DNA from: Armatimonadota bacterium
GTDB lineage: Bacteria; Armatimonadota; Zipacnadia; JAUWAU01
Length of the DNA stretch: 64,000 nt
Direction of reading: 5' to 3'
Assembly (NCBI GenBank): GCA_030601885.1
Contig: JAUWAU010000012.1
Coordinates: forward strand, 62,001 to 126,000
Within the stretch, counting starts at the first letter, position 1; every line of letters starts with the position of its first letter. Shown in pieces: positions 10,085 to 18,812 of the stretch. The notes beneath the pieces are model-generated. The model saw nothing but the letters and a program-made list of their open reading frames with translations. It had not been told where the DNA came from and did no database searches. The position numbers and the translations under genes are program-made.

Positions 10085-11446
10085 TTAGTTTTTCCTGCGT
10101 TGGCGACGCGCCCTGGTCCACACGGGCTCGACCATCTCGGATTCCCACTTGGCGAGAGCCCCAGTCAGGCGCTTGACCATGTTGGGCTTCGCCTGGGCCA
10201 GGTCGGCCGCCTCGCTGATGTCGGCGGCGAGGTCGTAGAGCTCCGGGGGGTTATCGCCAAGCCGCACCAGCTTCCAGTCGCGGCCGCGCATGGCGTGGTT
10301 CGTGCCGCTGCGCCAGAAGAGCGTGCCGTGCGGTCGGGCATCTTTCTTGCCTGTCACGTACGGCAGCAGGTCCACGCCGTCAATGACGCGGTCCCCCGGC
10401 AACCTCCCGCCCCCGGCGACCACGGCGGTGGGCAGAATGTCGAGCGCAATGACGGGCTTGTCGTACGTCTTGTTTGCTGGGATGCGCTCGGGCCACTGGA
10501 TCATGAAGGGCACGCGAATCCCGCCCTCATACATGCTGCCCTTGCCGGCTCGAAGCGGATCATTGATGGAGCCGTTGGCATTCTCGGGGCCGCCGTTGTC
10601 GTCGATGAAGAACAGGAGCGTGTCTCGTTCCAGGCCGAACTCCCTCAGTTTCCCCAGCACCGCCCCAACGCCATCGTCCATGGCGCTCAGCATCGCCGCG
10701 TACGTGCGTCGCTTCTCGTCGGCGATGTCGGGAAAGCGGTCCAGGTACTTCTGCGGCGCCTGCATGGGCGTATGCACGGCATTGTAGGACAGGTACAGGT
10801 AGAAGGGCTCGTTGCCATGTCTGTCTATGAAGGCGACGGCCTCGCGGCTGAATGCGTCCGTGAGGTAGTCCTTCTCGTCCACGGGCTCCTCGCCGCGGAG
10901 GATGGGATTAAAGGTGCCGAGGCCCGGGTCTATGTACGAATGCCCGCCGTGCAGGAAGCCGAAGAACTCGTCGAAGCCGCGCTTGAAGGGGTGAAAGTGA
11001 GGGAAGATCCCCTGGTGCCATTTGCCGACGGCGCCCGTGACGTAGCCGGCCGCCTTCAGAAGGTCGGCGATGGTCACCTCCGTGAGCGGCAGGCCGACGT
11101 GCTCCTCCAGGCCCTGCGGAGGCGGCCCGGTGTTGAACTCGTGGCCGAAGCGCTGCTGATATCGGCCGGTCATGAGACCTGCTCGCGTCGGACTGCACAC
11201 CGGGCAGGAGACGTACCCGTTGGTGAACCGAACGCCGTTTTGCGCAATCGAGTCGATGTTAGGCGTCGGGATGTCCTTGCAGCCGTGGACCCCGATGTCC
11301 GAGTAGCCCATGTCGTCCACGATGATGACGACGATGTTGGGCTTGCGCTCGGCAGCGTGGAGTCGGCGGGCCATGAGCCCGGCCATGCCGGCGCCTGCTG
11401 CGGTGAGGAACTTTCTCCGGTCAACGCGTCTGCTGCGGGATGACAT
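10085..11446 (-). CDS. TAT-exported sulfatase (arylsulfatase family)
   Basis: SRRVDRRKFLTAAGAGMAGLMARRLHA TAT leader; NIVVIIVDDMGYSDIGVHG; CPVCSPTRAGLMTGRYQQRFGHE sulfatase motif; GGAGGTGAG SD upstream of ATG at 11446. Confidence 0.93.
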   Translation of the reverse strand: MSSRSRRVDRRKFLTAAGAGMAGLMARRLHAAERKPNIVVIIVDDMGYSDIGVHGCKDIPTPNIDSIAQNGVRFTNGYVSCPVCSPTRAGLMTGRYQQRFGHEFNTGPPPQGLEEHVGLPLTEVTIADLLKAAGYVTGAVGKWHQGIFPHFHPFKRGFDEFFGFLHGGHSYIDPGLGTFNPILRGEEPVDEKDYLTDAFSREAVAFIDRHGNEPFYLYLSYNAVHTPMQAPQKYLDRFPDIADEKRRTYAAMLSAMDDGVGAVLGKLREFGLERDTLLFFIDDNGGPENANGSINDPLRAGKGSMYEGGIRVPFMIQWPERIPANKTYDKPVIALDILPTAVVAGGGRLPGDRVIDGVDLLPYVTGKKDARPHGTLFWRSGTNHAMRGRDWKLVRLGDNPPELYDLAADISEAADLAQAKPNMVKRLTGALAKWESEMVEPVWTRARRQRRKN

Positions 11447-11560
11447 GGACTCACCTCCGGCTGATGATGGGCCGTGGCGTTGCGTTCGACGTTGTCGAAG
11501 GCGATCCTTCTCGCCTCGAGTGCCGCCGGCGTCGAAAGCCGGCAGGGAGGGAGGAGGGGA

Positions 11561-11998
11561 ATGGCGGAGAATGCGGAGGTCGAAGTGCCGAAAGGAGTTG
11601 GCGAGACACTGCGAGACCAACTGATCGATCTGGCGCGCGAAGCCCGGCTCAAGGCGTACGCGCCGTACTCCGGCTTCAGGGTAGGAGCAGCCGCGCTCTT
11701 TGAGGACGGCCGGACGTACGGAGGCTGCAACGTTGAGAACGCGTCCTCGGGCGCGACGCGCTGTGCGGAGCAGGTGGCCATCTGCAGCGGCGTCGCCGCT
11801 GGCTGCCGACGTCTGAGAGCCGTCGCCGTCGTGTGCGAGAGCGATTCACCGGTGTGGCCGTGCGGGATCTGCCTGCAGGTCATTCGCGAGTTCGGGCCGG
11901 ATGCCATGGTCATTGCCGCGACGGTGGACGGCGCGGTCGAGGAGGCGTCGATGCGCGAACTGCTGCCACGGCCGTTTGGACCGTCGGCGCTGGCGTGA
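11561..11998 (+). CDS. cdd: Cytidine deaminase
   Basis: KAYAPYSGFRVGAAALF, GGCNVENASSGATRCAEQVA, PCGICLQVIREFGP. Confidence 0.9.
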   Translation: MAENAEVEVPKGVGETLRDQLIDLAREARLKAYAPYSGFRVGAAALFEDGRTYGGCNVENASSGATRCAEQVAICSGVAAGCRRLRAVAVVCESDSPVWPCGICLQVIREFGPDAMVIAATVDGAVEEASMRELLPRPFGPSALA

Positions 11999-12035
11999 CG
12001 ACCTGACGGTGCGTCCTGGCTGAAGCGAACGGCAA

Positions 12036-12057
12036 CACTGGTAGCAAGCTACCAGTG
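12036..12057. repeat. Palindromic repeat, variant arms
   Basis: CACTGGTAGC-AA-GCTACCAGTG followed by CCAC; same architecture as the CACGGGTAGC-AA-GCTACCCGTG copies elsewhere. Confidence 0.75.
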
Positions 12058-12089
12058 CCACACCAACTGCTCGACAAGGGAGCTGCACC

Positions 12090-13481
12090 ATGCAGATCGA
12101 CCTCTACGATTGCGTGAGCCCGTTGGACTTTCGCTACTACGGCGCTGATGAGCGGATGCGGGAGCGCCTCGGGCCGTACGTGAGCGAGCGCGCCCGCGTC
12201 GCCTCGGAGGCACAGGTCGAGGTCGCGTTGGCGAAAGTGCTGGCCCGGCGCGGCATCTGCCCGGAGAGCGCCGCGGCGGAGATCGAGAAGGCGGCCGGAG
12301 AGGTCACGGCCGAAGAGGTGGCCGAGGAGGAAGCGCGCATCAAGCACAACATCCGCGCGCTGGTGAACTGCATTCGGCGTCGCGTGCGCGATGACGCGAA
12401 GCCCTACGTGCACTTCACCGCCACCTCGTTCGACATCATTGACACGGCCACGGCGTGGCGCTTCAAGCGGGTGTCTGCCGATGTCGTCGTTCCCGACTTG
12501 AAGGAGCTGCTGCGCGTGCTCATCGACATCACGCGGCGCGAGAAGGACACGCTGCAGATGGGCCGCACACATGGACAGCACGCCGTGCCCATCACCTTCG
12601 GGTTCGCCATGGCGGAGTACGTCAGCCGGCTCGGCAACCGCATTCAGGCCATCGAGACGACGGCTGAGAGCCTTCGCGGGAAGGTCTCCGGCGCCGTGGG
12701 CGCGTACAACGCCAGCGCGATATTCTGCGAGGATGCCGATGCCTTCGAGCGCGAAGTCCTGGCCGAGCTGTCGCTGGAGCCGTCAACGCACTCAACGCAG
12801 ATCGTCGAGCCGGAGTACGTCGCCGACTTCGTCCATGCGCTCATCTCATGCTTCGGTGTCCTGGCCAACCTCGCCGACGATCTGCGGCATCTGCAGCGAA
12901 CGGAGATCGCCGAGGTGGCGGAGGCCTTCGAAAAGGAGCAGGTCGGCTCGTCCACCATGCCGCACAAGCGGAATCCGTGGAACTTCGAGAACGTTAAGAG
13001 CATGTGGAAGAAATTCATGCCCCAGATGGTCACCGTCTACTGCGACCAGATCTCGGAGCATCAGCGGGATCTCTCCAACTCCTGCTCGCAGCGGTTCATC
13101 CCGGAGATCATCACCGCGCTGGTGTGCACCGTGGATCGGCTCCGGCGCGTTTGCAGCCGCCTGGTGACCGACGAGGAGGCCATGCAGCGGAACTTCGATA
13201 TGACCGGCGGCATGGTGGCGGCAGAACCCGCCTACATACTCCTGGCAGCGTACGGTCATCCGGACGCCCACGAGGCCATGAGGCAATTGACGCTCGAGGC
13301 GCAGAGGAGCGGAAAGGCGCTGTGGGAGCTCATCAGCACCTCCGAGGAGCTGGCGCCCTACCTCGAGCGCATGACACCGCGACAGCGGGACATGCTCCGC
13401 GATCCGGCGAGCTACTGCGGCCTGGCGGTCGAGAAGACGGAGAAGGTGTGCGAGCACTGGGAGCAGGCGCTCGGCTTGTAG
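12090..13481 (+). CDS. purB: Adenylosuccinate lyase
   Basis: GRTHGQHAVPITFGFAMAEYVSRL; lyase signature VGSSTMPHKRNPWNFE; YVHFTATSFDIIDTATA. Confidence 0.93.
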   Translation: MQIDLYDCVSPLDFRYYGADERMRERLGPYVSERARVASEAQVEVALAKVLARRGICPESAAAEIEKAAGEVTAEEVAEEEARIKHNIRALVNCIRRRVRDDAKPYVHFTATSFDIIDTATAWRFKRVSADVVVPDLKELLRVLIDITRREKDTLQMGRTHGQHAVPITFGFAMAEYVSRLGNRIQAIETTAESLRGKVSGAVGAYNASAIFCEDADAFEREVLAELSLEPSTHSTQIVEPEYVADFVHALISCFGVLANLADDLRHLQRTEIAEVAEAFEKEQVGSSTMPHKRNPWNFENVKSMWKKFMPQMVTVYCDQISEHQRDLSNSCSQRFIPEIITALVCTVDRLRRVCSRLVTDEEAMQRNFDMTGGMVAAEPAYILLAAYGHPDAHEAMRQLTLEAQRSGKALWELISTSEELAPYLERMTPRQRDMLRDPASYCGLAVEKTEKVCEHWEQALGL

Positions 13482-13509
13482 AACTGCATCGAAAGGTGCG
13501 CGGACAGCC

Positions 13510-14196
13510 ATGACAGGAAAGCACGTTATCGTCCTCGGCATTGCTACCCTCGTCGTCCTCGCCGTCTCTTGGATGATGACTCCGTCCGGCTCCAGGGCTC
13601 AGCAGCGGAGCAGGCACAACATCCACGCGACGGCCGACATCCATCCCTCCGTGATCCTCGAGGGAGAGGTAACGGTCGGCGCCTACACCAAGATCGGCGC
13701 CGGCACCGTCATCACGGGCAAGGTGACGATTGGCCACCACACGCTCGTCCAGTGCAATACGACGATCCGTGGCCGGAACCAGATCGGCAATTACGTCCAT
13801 ATCTACGACAACGTGTGCATCGAGGGCGGCCGACCGGCGAAGAGCGGCTCGACGACGAACGAAGCGGCCGACCAGTCCATCATCGGCGACTACTGCTGGG
13901 TCAACCATGGCGCCACGATGCACGGGACGCAGCTCGCGGATGAGGCGGCGCTCGGGCTGAATGTGTGCTGCGACTACAACACGCGCCTCGGCAAGGGGGC
14001 GGTGCTCGCCAACGGGAGTGCCACGCACGTCGATCAGGTGATCCCGGAGAACAGCTTCGCTGAGGGCGTGCCGGCTGTAGTGAAGAAGCGCGACATCACG
14101 GATGCAGACCGGGCGGCATACTTCGGGCTGGTGCCCGCCGAGTGGACGCGCTACACGGGGGAGAGAACGGAACAGAGCAGCCAGAAAAAACGGTGA
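13510..14196 (+). CDS. Left-handed beta-helix (hexapeptide repeat) acyltransferase/gamma-carbonic-anhydrase-like protein
   Basis: Repeated hexapeptides IHPSVILEGEVTVGAYTKIGAGTVITGKVTIGHHTLVQCNTTI; N-terminal hydrophobic helix. Confidence 0.8.
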   Translation: MTGKHVIVLGIATLVVLAVSWMMTPSGSRAQQRSRHNIHATADIHPSVILEGEVTVGAYTKIGAGTVITGKVTIGHHTLVQCNTTIRGRNQIGNYVHIYDNVCIEGGRPAKSGSTTNEAADQSIIGDYCWVNHGATMHGTQLADEAALGLNVCCDYNTRLGKGAVLANGSATHVDQVIPENSFAEGVPAVVKKRDITDADRAAYFGLVPAEWTRYTGERTEQSSQKKR

Positions 14197-14211
14197 CTGT
14201 CACCGTTTTTT
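14185..14211. terminator. Terminator-like perfect palindrome containing the upstream gene's stop codon
   Basis: AAAAAACGGTGA-CTG-TCACCGTTTTTT; the TGA at 14194-14196 is the stop of the preceding CDS. Confidence 0.65.
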
Positions 14212-14226
14212 CCAGGAGGGCCGACG

Positions 14227-14799
14227 ATGACAATCGAGAGCTTCACAGCGGACTACCTGGACGCACTCAAGGCCGACATCGACGCTATCCCGATGGGTGA
14301 CGTCAAAGCCATCGTTGAGACGATCAATGACGCCTGGCAGAACGACAAGCAGATCTTCGTCATCGGCAACGGCGGCAGCGCGGCCACGGCGGCCCACTTC
14401 GTCTGCGACCTGGCAAAGGGGACGCTGGGACACAAAGGCGACGCGAAAAAGCGCCGGTTCAAGGCCATGACGTTGGCCGACAACGTCTCGCTCACCACTG
14501 CCTGGGCGAACGACACCTCGTACGACAACATCTTCTCGGAGCAGCTCGCCAACTTCGTCAATGAGGGCGACGTGGTCATCGGCATCTCCGCCAGCGGCGA
14601 GTCGCCGAACATCATCAAGGCCATCGAGCTGGCCAACGAGCGTGGCGCGCGGACCATCGGCTTCTGCGGCTTCGGCGGCGGCCGCCTGCAGCAACTCGCC
14701 CACCAGCACATCACCGTGGACAGCGACCATTACGGCCGCGTCGAAGACGTGCACCTCGTGCTGGCGCATCTGATTTGCTACTACTTCCAGCAGTTGTAG
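14227..14799 (+). CDS. SIS-domain protein, phosphoheptose isomerase-like
   Basis: IFVIGNGGSAATAAHFVCDLAKG; GDVVIGISASGESPNIIKAIELA. Confidence 0.82.
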   Translation: MTIESFTADYLDALKADIDAIPMGDVKAIVETINDAWQNDKQIFVIGNGGSAATAAHFVCDLAKGTLGHKGDAKKRRFKAMTLADNVSLTTAWANDTSYDNIFSEQLANFVNEGDVVIGISASGESPNIIKAIELANERGARTIGFCGFGGGRLQQLAHQHITVDSDHYGRVEDVHLVLAHLICYYFQQL

Positions 14800-14887
14800 C
14801 GCCTGGCTGCATCGGCGTAGGCACCCAGCGCCACACTGCCGATCGGCCGACTTCAGGCAGTCAGCACAGCGTGGGAGCCGTCGAACC

Positions 14888-15904
14888 ATGAAAAAAGCAG
14901 TCATCACCGGCGAGAGACAGGCCGCGGTCGTCGATGTCCCGGATCCTGGGTCCAAGGAAGATTGGGCGCTGGTCAAGGTGCACGTGGCGCCCATGTGCAC
15001 CGAGTACAAGGGCTTCGTGGCCGGACGCAAAAGCGAGTTCCTCGGCCACGAGGCCGTCGGCGAGGTCGTGGAGGTGGCGCAGCCCGGCAAGGTCGAGGTG
15101 GGCGACCGGGTCGTCGTGCAGCCGCAGTACCCGTGCGGGAACTGCCGGCTTTGCATCTCCGGCAACTACATCCGCTGCCAGAACAACCACAACTTCGCCG
15201 AGTTCGTCGGATCCCCCGAGGGGCGCGCCACGATGGCGCAGTATCTGCTGAAGCCGTCGTGGCTGCTTTCGCAGATCCCGGACGCGGTCAGCTACGAGCA
15301 CGCCTCCCTGGCGCTGTGCGCCTTGGGGCCATCGTTCGCGGCGCTTGAGGTCGCGGGCCTCAGCGCCTTCGACACGGTGCTCATAACAGGCATGGGCCCG
15401 GTCGGCCTCGGCGGCGTGGTGAACGCGCGCTTCCGCGGCGCCCGCGTCATCGCGGTGGAGTCCGTGCCCTGGCGGGTCGAGCGAGCGAAGGAGCTTGGGG
15501 CCGAATGCGTCATCGATCCCGGCGACGAAGACGCCGTGCAGCAGATCATGGACTTCACCGATGGCAAAGGCGTGGACTGCGCCGTAGACTGCGCTGGCAG
15601 CGTTAAGGCGCAGCGCCTGTGCATCGACGCGACGCGCCGACTGGGCACGGTCGTGTGCGTCGGCGAATGCGGGGACGAGCTCACCATCAAAGGCAGCCCC
15701 GATCTGATCCGCACGGGGATTACGCTCACCGGCGCGTGGCATTACAACCTCAACGATTTTCCCAAGGTCATGAAGGTGATCCAGGAATCGCCGCTCATCG
15801 ACTCGCTCTTCAGCCACGTCTTCCCCATGAGCCAGATCCAGGAGGCGTTCGAGACGTCGGCCTCGCACGAATGCGCCAAGGTGTTGCTGAAGCCGTGGGA
15901 GTGA
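14888..15904 (+). CDS. Zinc-containing alcohol dehydrogenase family protein (MDR)
   Basis: FLGHEAVGEVVEVAQPGKVEVGDRVVVQPQYPCGNCRLCISGNYIRC; Rossmann VLITGMGPVGLGGVV. Confidence 0.92.
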   Translation: MKKAVITGERQAAVVDVPDPGSKEDWALVKVHVAPMCTEYKGFVAGRKSEFLGHEAVGEVVEVAQPGKVEVGDRVVVQPQYPCGNCRLCISGNYIRCQNNHNFAEFVGSPEGRATMAQYLLKPSWLLSQIPDAVSYEHASLALCALGPSFAALEVAGLSAFDTVLITGMGPVGLGGVVNARFRGARVIAVESVPWRVERAKELGAECVIDPGDEDAVQQIMDFTDGKGVDCAVDCAGSVKAQRLCIDATRRLGTVVCVGECGDELTIKGSPDLIRTGITLTGAWHYNLNDFPKVMKVIQESPLIDSLFSHVFPMSQIQEAFETSASHECAKVLLKPWE

Positions 15905-15974
15905 GAGGCAAGGAGAAAGGAAAAAGGTGAGAGGAGAAGACGACACGGCGGCCGACCAGACGCGCGTGAGAGTG

Positions 15975-18812
15975 ATGTTGCAGCCTTGGTGCTATATGCT
16001 GGCTTTAAGGGTGGCCCTCATTGCGGCGGTGCCGACCTCGGCGGCGGAGCTGACCGTCGCGAATGGGAGCTTCGAGGAGCCGGTCATTCCCGACCCCCGC
16101 AGCCAACACTGGCACCAAGGGCCAGCGGCAGGTTGGGGAGGCGCGGTGGCCGGCCCGTCGCTGCAGTGGGAGACCATTGCTGCGCGCAGGGGGAGACAGG
16201 CGGCATTCATCAACGATCCGAAGATGCGGACCTTCGGACAGACGCTGCCAGAGCGCGCGAAGGCGGGCGAGGTCTACAGGCTGGAGTACTATCTGTACCG
16301 GACCGGCGCGCCGGGGCACTGCAAGGTGGTGGGGAAGCTCCTGTTCGGGGACGTGGTCGTCGCGTCGGATGAGATTAGCACCGATCGCCTCACCAGGGAG
16401 GCGTGGGCGCTTCGGGCGGCGGAGTATGTGGCGAAGCCTGAGGATGCGGGCAAGCGGATTCGGATCGAGTTCGTCGTTGACGATCTCTCCCCTGACGCAT
16501 ACACGAGGTTCGTCATGGATGAGGTGCGAGTGTACAACCCACCCCCGCCGCCGCCGCGGCATCGGCCCAGGGACTACTACGTCGCGAGGACCGGATCGGA
16601 CGACAACGACGGCACCCGGGCCCGACCGTTTCTGACGATACAACGAGCCGCCTCCGAGATGCAGGCCGGCGACACGTGCTATGTGGGCGAAGGCACGTAC
16701 CACGAAACCGTGCGCCCGCAACAGTCGGGCGAGAAGGGCAAGCCCATTCGGTTCGTCGCCCAGCCAGGAAAGCAGGTGATCCTGAGCGGGGCCGAGGCGA
16801 TCGCGGGGACGTGGGAGATCCACAAAGAGCGGATCTACAAGACAAAGGTGGCCGAGAACCTCAGCCAGTTGTTCCTCGACGGCGAGATGATGGTGGAGGC
16901 GCGCTGGCCCAACCAGCCCTTCGACGAGCGCTGGGACAAAGACACCTGGGCCAGCGAAGGCGAGGGCAGCGAGTATGGCAAGGTCGTGGATCCGCGACTC
17001 GCTGAGACGGGCATCGACTGGACCGGGGCGCTCGCCACGCTGAACGTCGGGTCCTGGCAGACGTACCTGCGTGCCGTTCGGAACCACGCGGCGGGCAGCG
17101 GCACATTCGAGTATGACAAGGACTTGACGCGGCGGCTGGAGCTGGAAAGGAAGCGCCGCCCCGGCTTCAACCGCTACTTCCTGTGGGGGAAGCTCGAGGC
17201 GCTCGATGCGCCGGGCGAGTGGTTCCTGGATCGCGAGTCGAGGACGCTGTACCTGTGGCCGCCCGATGGCAAGGATCCCTCGGGCCGACGGATCGAGGGC
17301 AAGACGCGCGAGTACGCCTTCGTCGTCGATGGGCTGGACCACATTGAGATCAACGGCTTCCGGTTCTTCGCTGCAACGTTCGTGTTCGAGAACGCGAGCG
17401 ACTGCGTGGTGGAGAACTGCGAGCTGCAGTTCCCCACGCACGCCAGGAGGATTGGGGAGCGGGATGACGGAGATCACTATGTCCCGTCGCAGTGCCGCCG
17501 GGCCAACGCGCAGTTTCTCGGCGGGCTATGTTCCCTGTCGCCGACGCTCATAGCGGGTCGGCGGAACGTGGTGAGGAACTGCCGCATCGCCTTCAGCGAG
17601 GCGCCGGGGCTCCTCCTCTCCGGCAGCGACAACACGATCGAGAACTGTCTGATCCACGACATCGACTGGCGGGGCCTGGGCAACGGCGCGGCGGGGAATC
17701 TCGGCGGGGTGCACATGGGCGCCTCCGCAAGGTCCACCTTCCGCCGGAACACCGTGTACAATGTGGGCTCATCGGAGGCGGTGATCCTGCCGACTCAGGG
17801 CCCGTCGATCTGCGAGTACAACTACATCCACCACGGCGGGCTGGTGCAGAGCGATGGGGCTCTGATTCAGTGTCATGGTTTGAGGCAGAACGGCACGGTG
17901 ATCCGATACAACTGGGTGCACGACCACAACGCGTTCAACTGGGGCGGCAATGGCATCCGCGGCGACGATCTGACGAGGGATCTCATCGTGCATCACAACG
18001 TGGCGTGGAACTGCAATGCGAAAGGCATCATCGTCAAGGGCGACAGAAACCAGGTATACAACAACTCCTGCTTCAACAACCTGCTGCTGGATATCGTGCT
18101 CTGGTCGGAGCCCACGCCGCACAAGGAATGGGCGCCGGGACAATGGGCCCATCTGCTTCAGCAGCAAAACGCCAACTCGAAAACGATCAACAACTACGCC
18201 CCGGCGCTCACCGGCCAGATGCCGCACGAGGTCCGAAGAGCGCGCGAGCTGAAGCCGCCACTGGGCGAGTTGTCGAACAACTATGTGCCGACACGGCCGA
18301 TGCTCACCGATCCGCGCGGGCCGGCCTTTCGTGAGGACGAACCGCTGCTGGTCAATCCGGCGGGGTTTGACTTCCGTCCCAGGCCGGGGTCGGCATTGAT
18401 CGACGCTGGCCGGCTCATTGAGGGCATCACTGAGCGCTTCGAGGGAAAGGCGCCGGACATCGGGGCCTATGAGTCCGGGGACGCGGCATACTGGATCCCC
18501 GGCTATCAGGCGAAGAAATCGTCCCGCCCGATACCTCCCGCCGGAGCCGCTGCCGTGCCGCCAGATGGCGCTCTAATATGGCTGGGGGGATACGGCGGCG
18601 AAGCCTACCACGTGTACCTGGGCGCGAGCGAGGCCGCCGTGGCCAGGGCGGACACGGACTCGGCGGAGTTCAAGGGCACGCAGTCGGGCAACGTCCTCTC
18701 GCTTCGCGGCATGAAACTGATCGCGGTGAACTACTGGCGGATTGACACGGTGGTTGGCGAGGAGGTCGTGCGTGGCGACGTGTGGCGGTTCACCTGCGGC
18801 GAGGAGGACTAA
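15975..18812 (+). CDS. Secreted right-handed parallel beta-helix (pectate lyase-like) protein
   Basis: Signal-like LALRVALIAAVPTSAAE; YYVARTGSDDNDGTRARPFLTIQRAASEMQAGDTCYVGEGTYHE (DUF1565-like), repeated NTIENCLIHD/NVVRNCRI/NQVYNNSCFNN turns. Confidence 0.85.
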   Translation: MLQPWCYMLALRVALIAAVPTSAAELTVANGSFEEPVIPDPRSQHWHQGPAAGWGGAVAGPSLQWETIAARRGRQAAFINDPKMRTFGQTLPERAKAGEVYRLEYYLYRTGAPGHCKVVGKLLFGDVVVASDEISTDRLTREAWALRAAEYVAKPEDAGKRIRIEFVVDDLSPDAYTRFVMDEVRVYNPPPPPPRHRPRDYYVARTGSDDNDGTRARPFLTIQRAASEMQAGDTCYVGEGTYHETVRPQQSGEKGKPIRFVAQPGKQVILSGAEAIAGTWEIHKERIYKTKVAENLSQLFLDGEMMVEARWPNQPFDERWDKDTWASEGEGSEYGKVVDPRLAETGIDWTGALATLNVGSWQTYLRAVRNHAAGSGTFEYDKDLTRRLELERKRRPGFNRYFLWGKLEALDAPGEWFLDRESRTLYLWPPDGKDPSGRRIEGKTREYAFVVDGLDHIEINGFRFFAATFVFENASDCVVENCELQFPTHARRIGERDDGDHYVPSQCRRANAQFLGGLCSLSPTLIAGRRNVVRNCRIAFSEAPGLLLSGSDNTIENCLIHDIDWRGLGNGAAGNLGGVHMGASARSTFRRNTVYNVGSSEAVILPTQGPSICEYNYIHHGGLVQSDGALIQCHGLRQNGTVIRYNWVHDHNAFNWGGNGIRGDDLTRDLIVHHNVAWNCNAKGIIVKGDRNQVYNNSCFNNLLLDIVLWSEPTPHKEWAPGQWAHLLQQQNANSKTINNYAPALTGQMPHEVRRARELKPPLGELSNNYVPTRPMLTDPRGPAFREDEPLLVNPAGFDFRPRPGSALIDAGRLIEGITERFEGKAPDIGAYESGDAAYWIPGYQAKKSSRPIPPAGAAAVPPDGALIWLGGYGGEAYHVYLGASEAAVARADTDSAEFKGTQSGNVLSLRGMKLIAVNYWRIDTVVGEEVVRGDVWRFTCGEED

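Noticed and set aside
10067-11443. 458-aa plus-strand ORF over the sulfatase
   Set aside because: The minus-strand sulfatase has full motifs, a TAT leader and SD; this ORF is the antisense shadow.
15900-15950. Purine-rich GAGGCAAGGAGAAAGGAAAAAGGTGAGAGGAGAAGA as a regulatory element
   Set aside because: Low-complexity spacer also similar to stretches near 5340 and 22650; no structure or motif to support a function.
16005-17477. 490-aa minus-strand ORF inside the beta-helix gene
   Set aside because: Opposite-strand open frame over a well supported CDS; no family signature.
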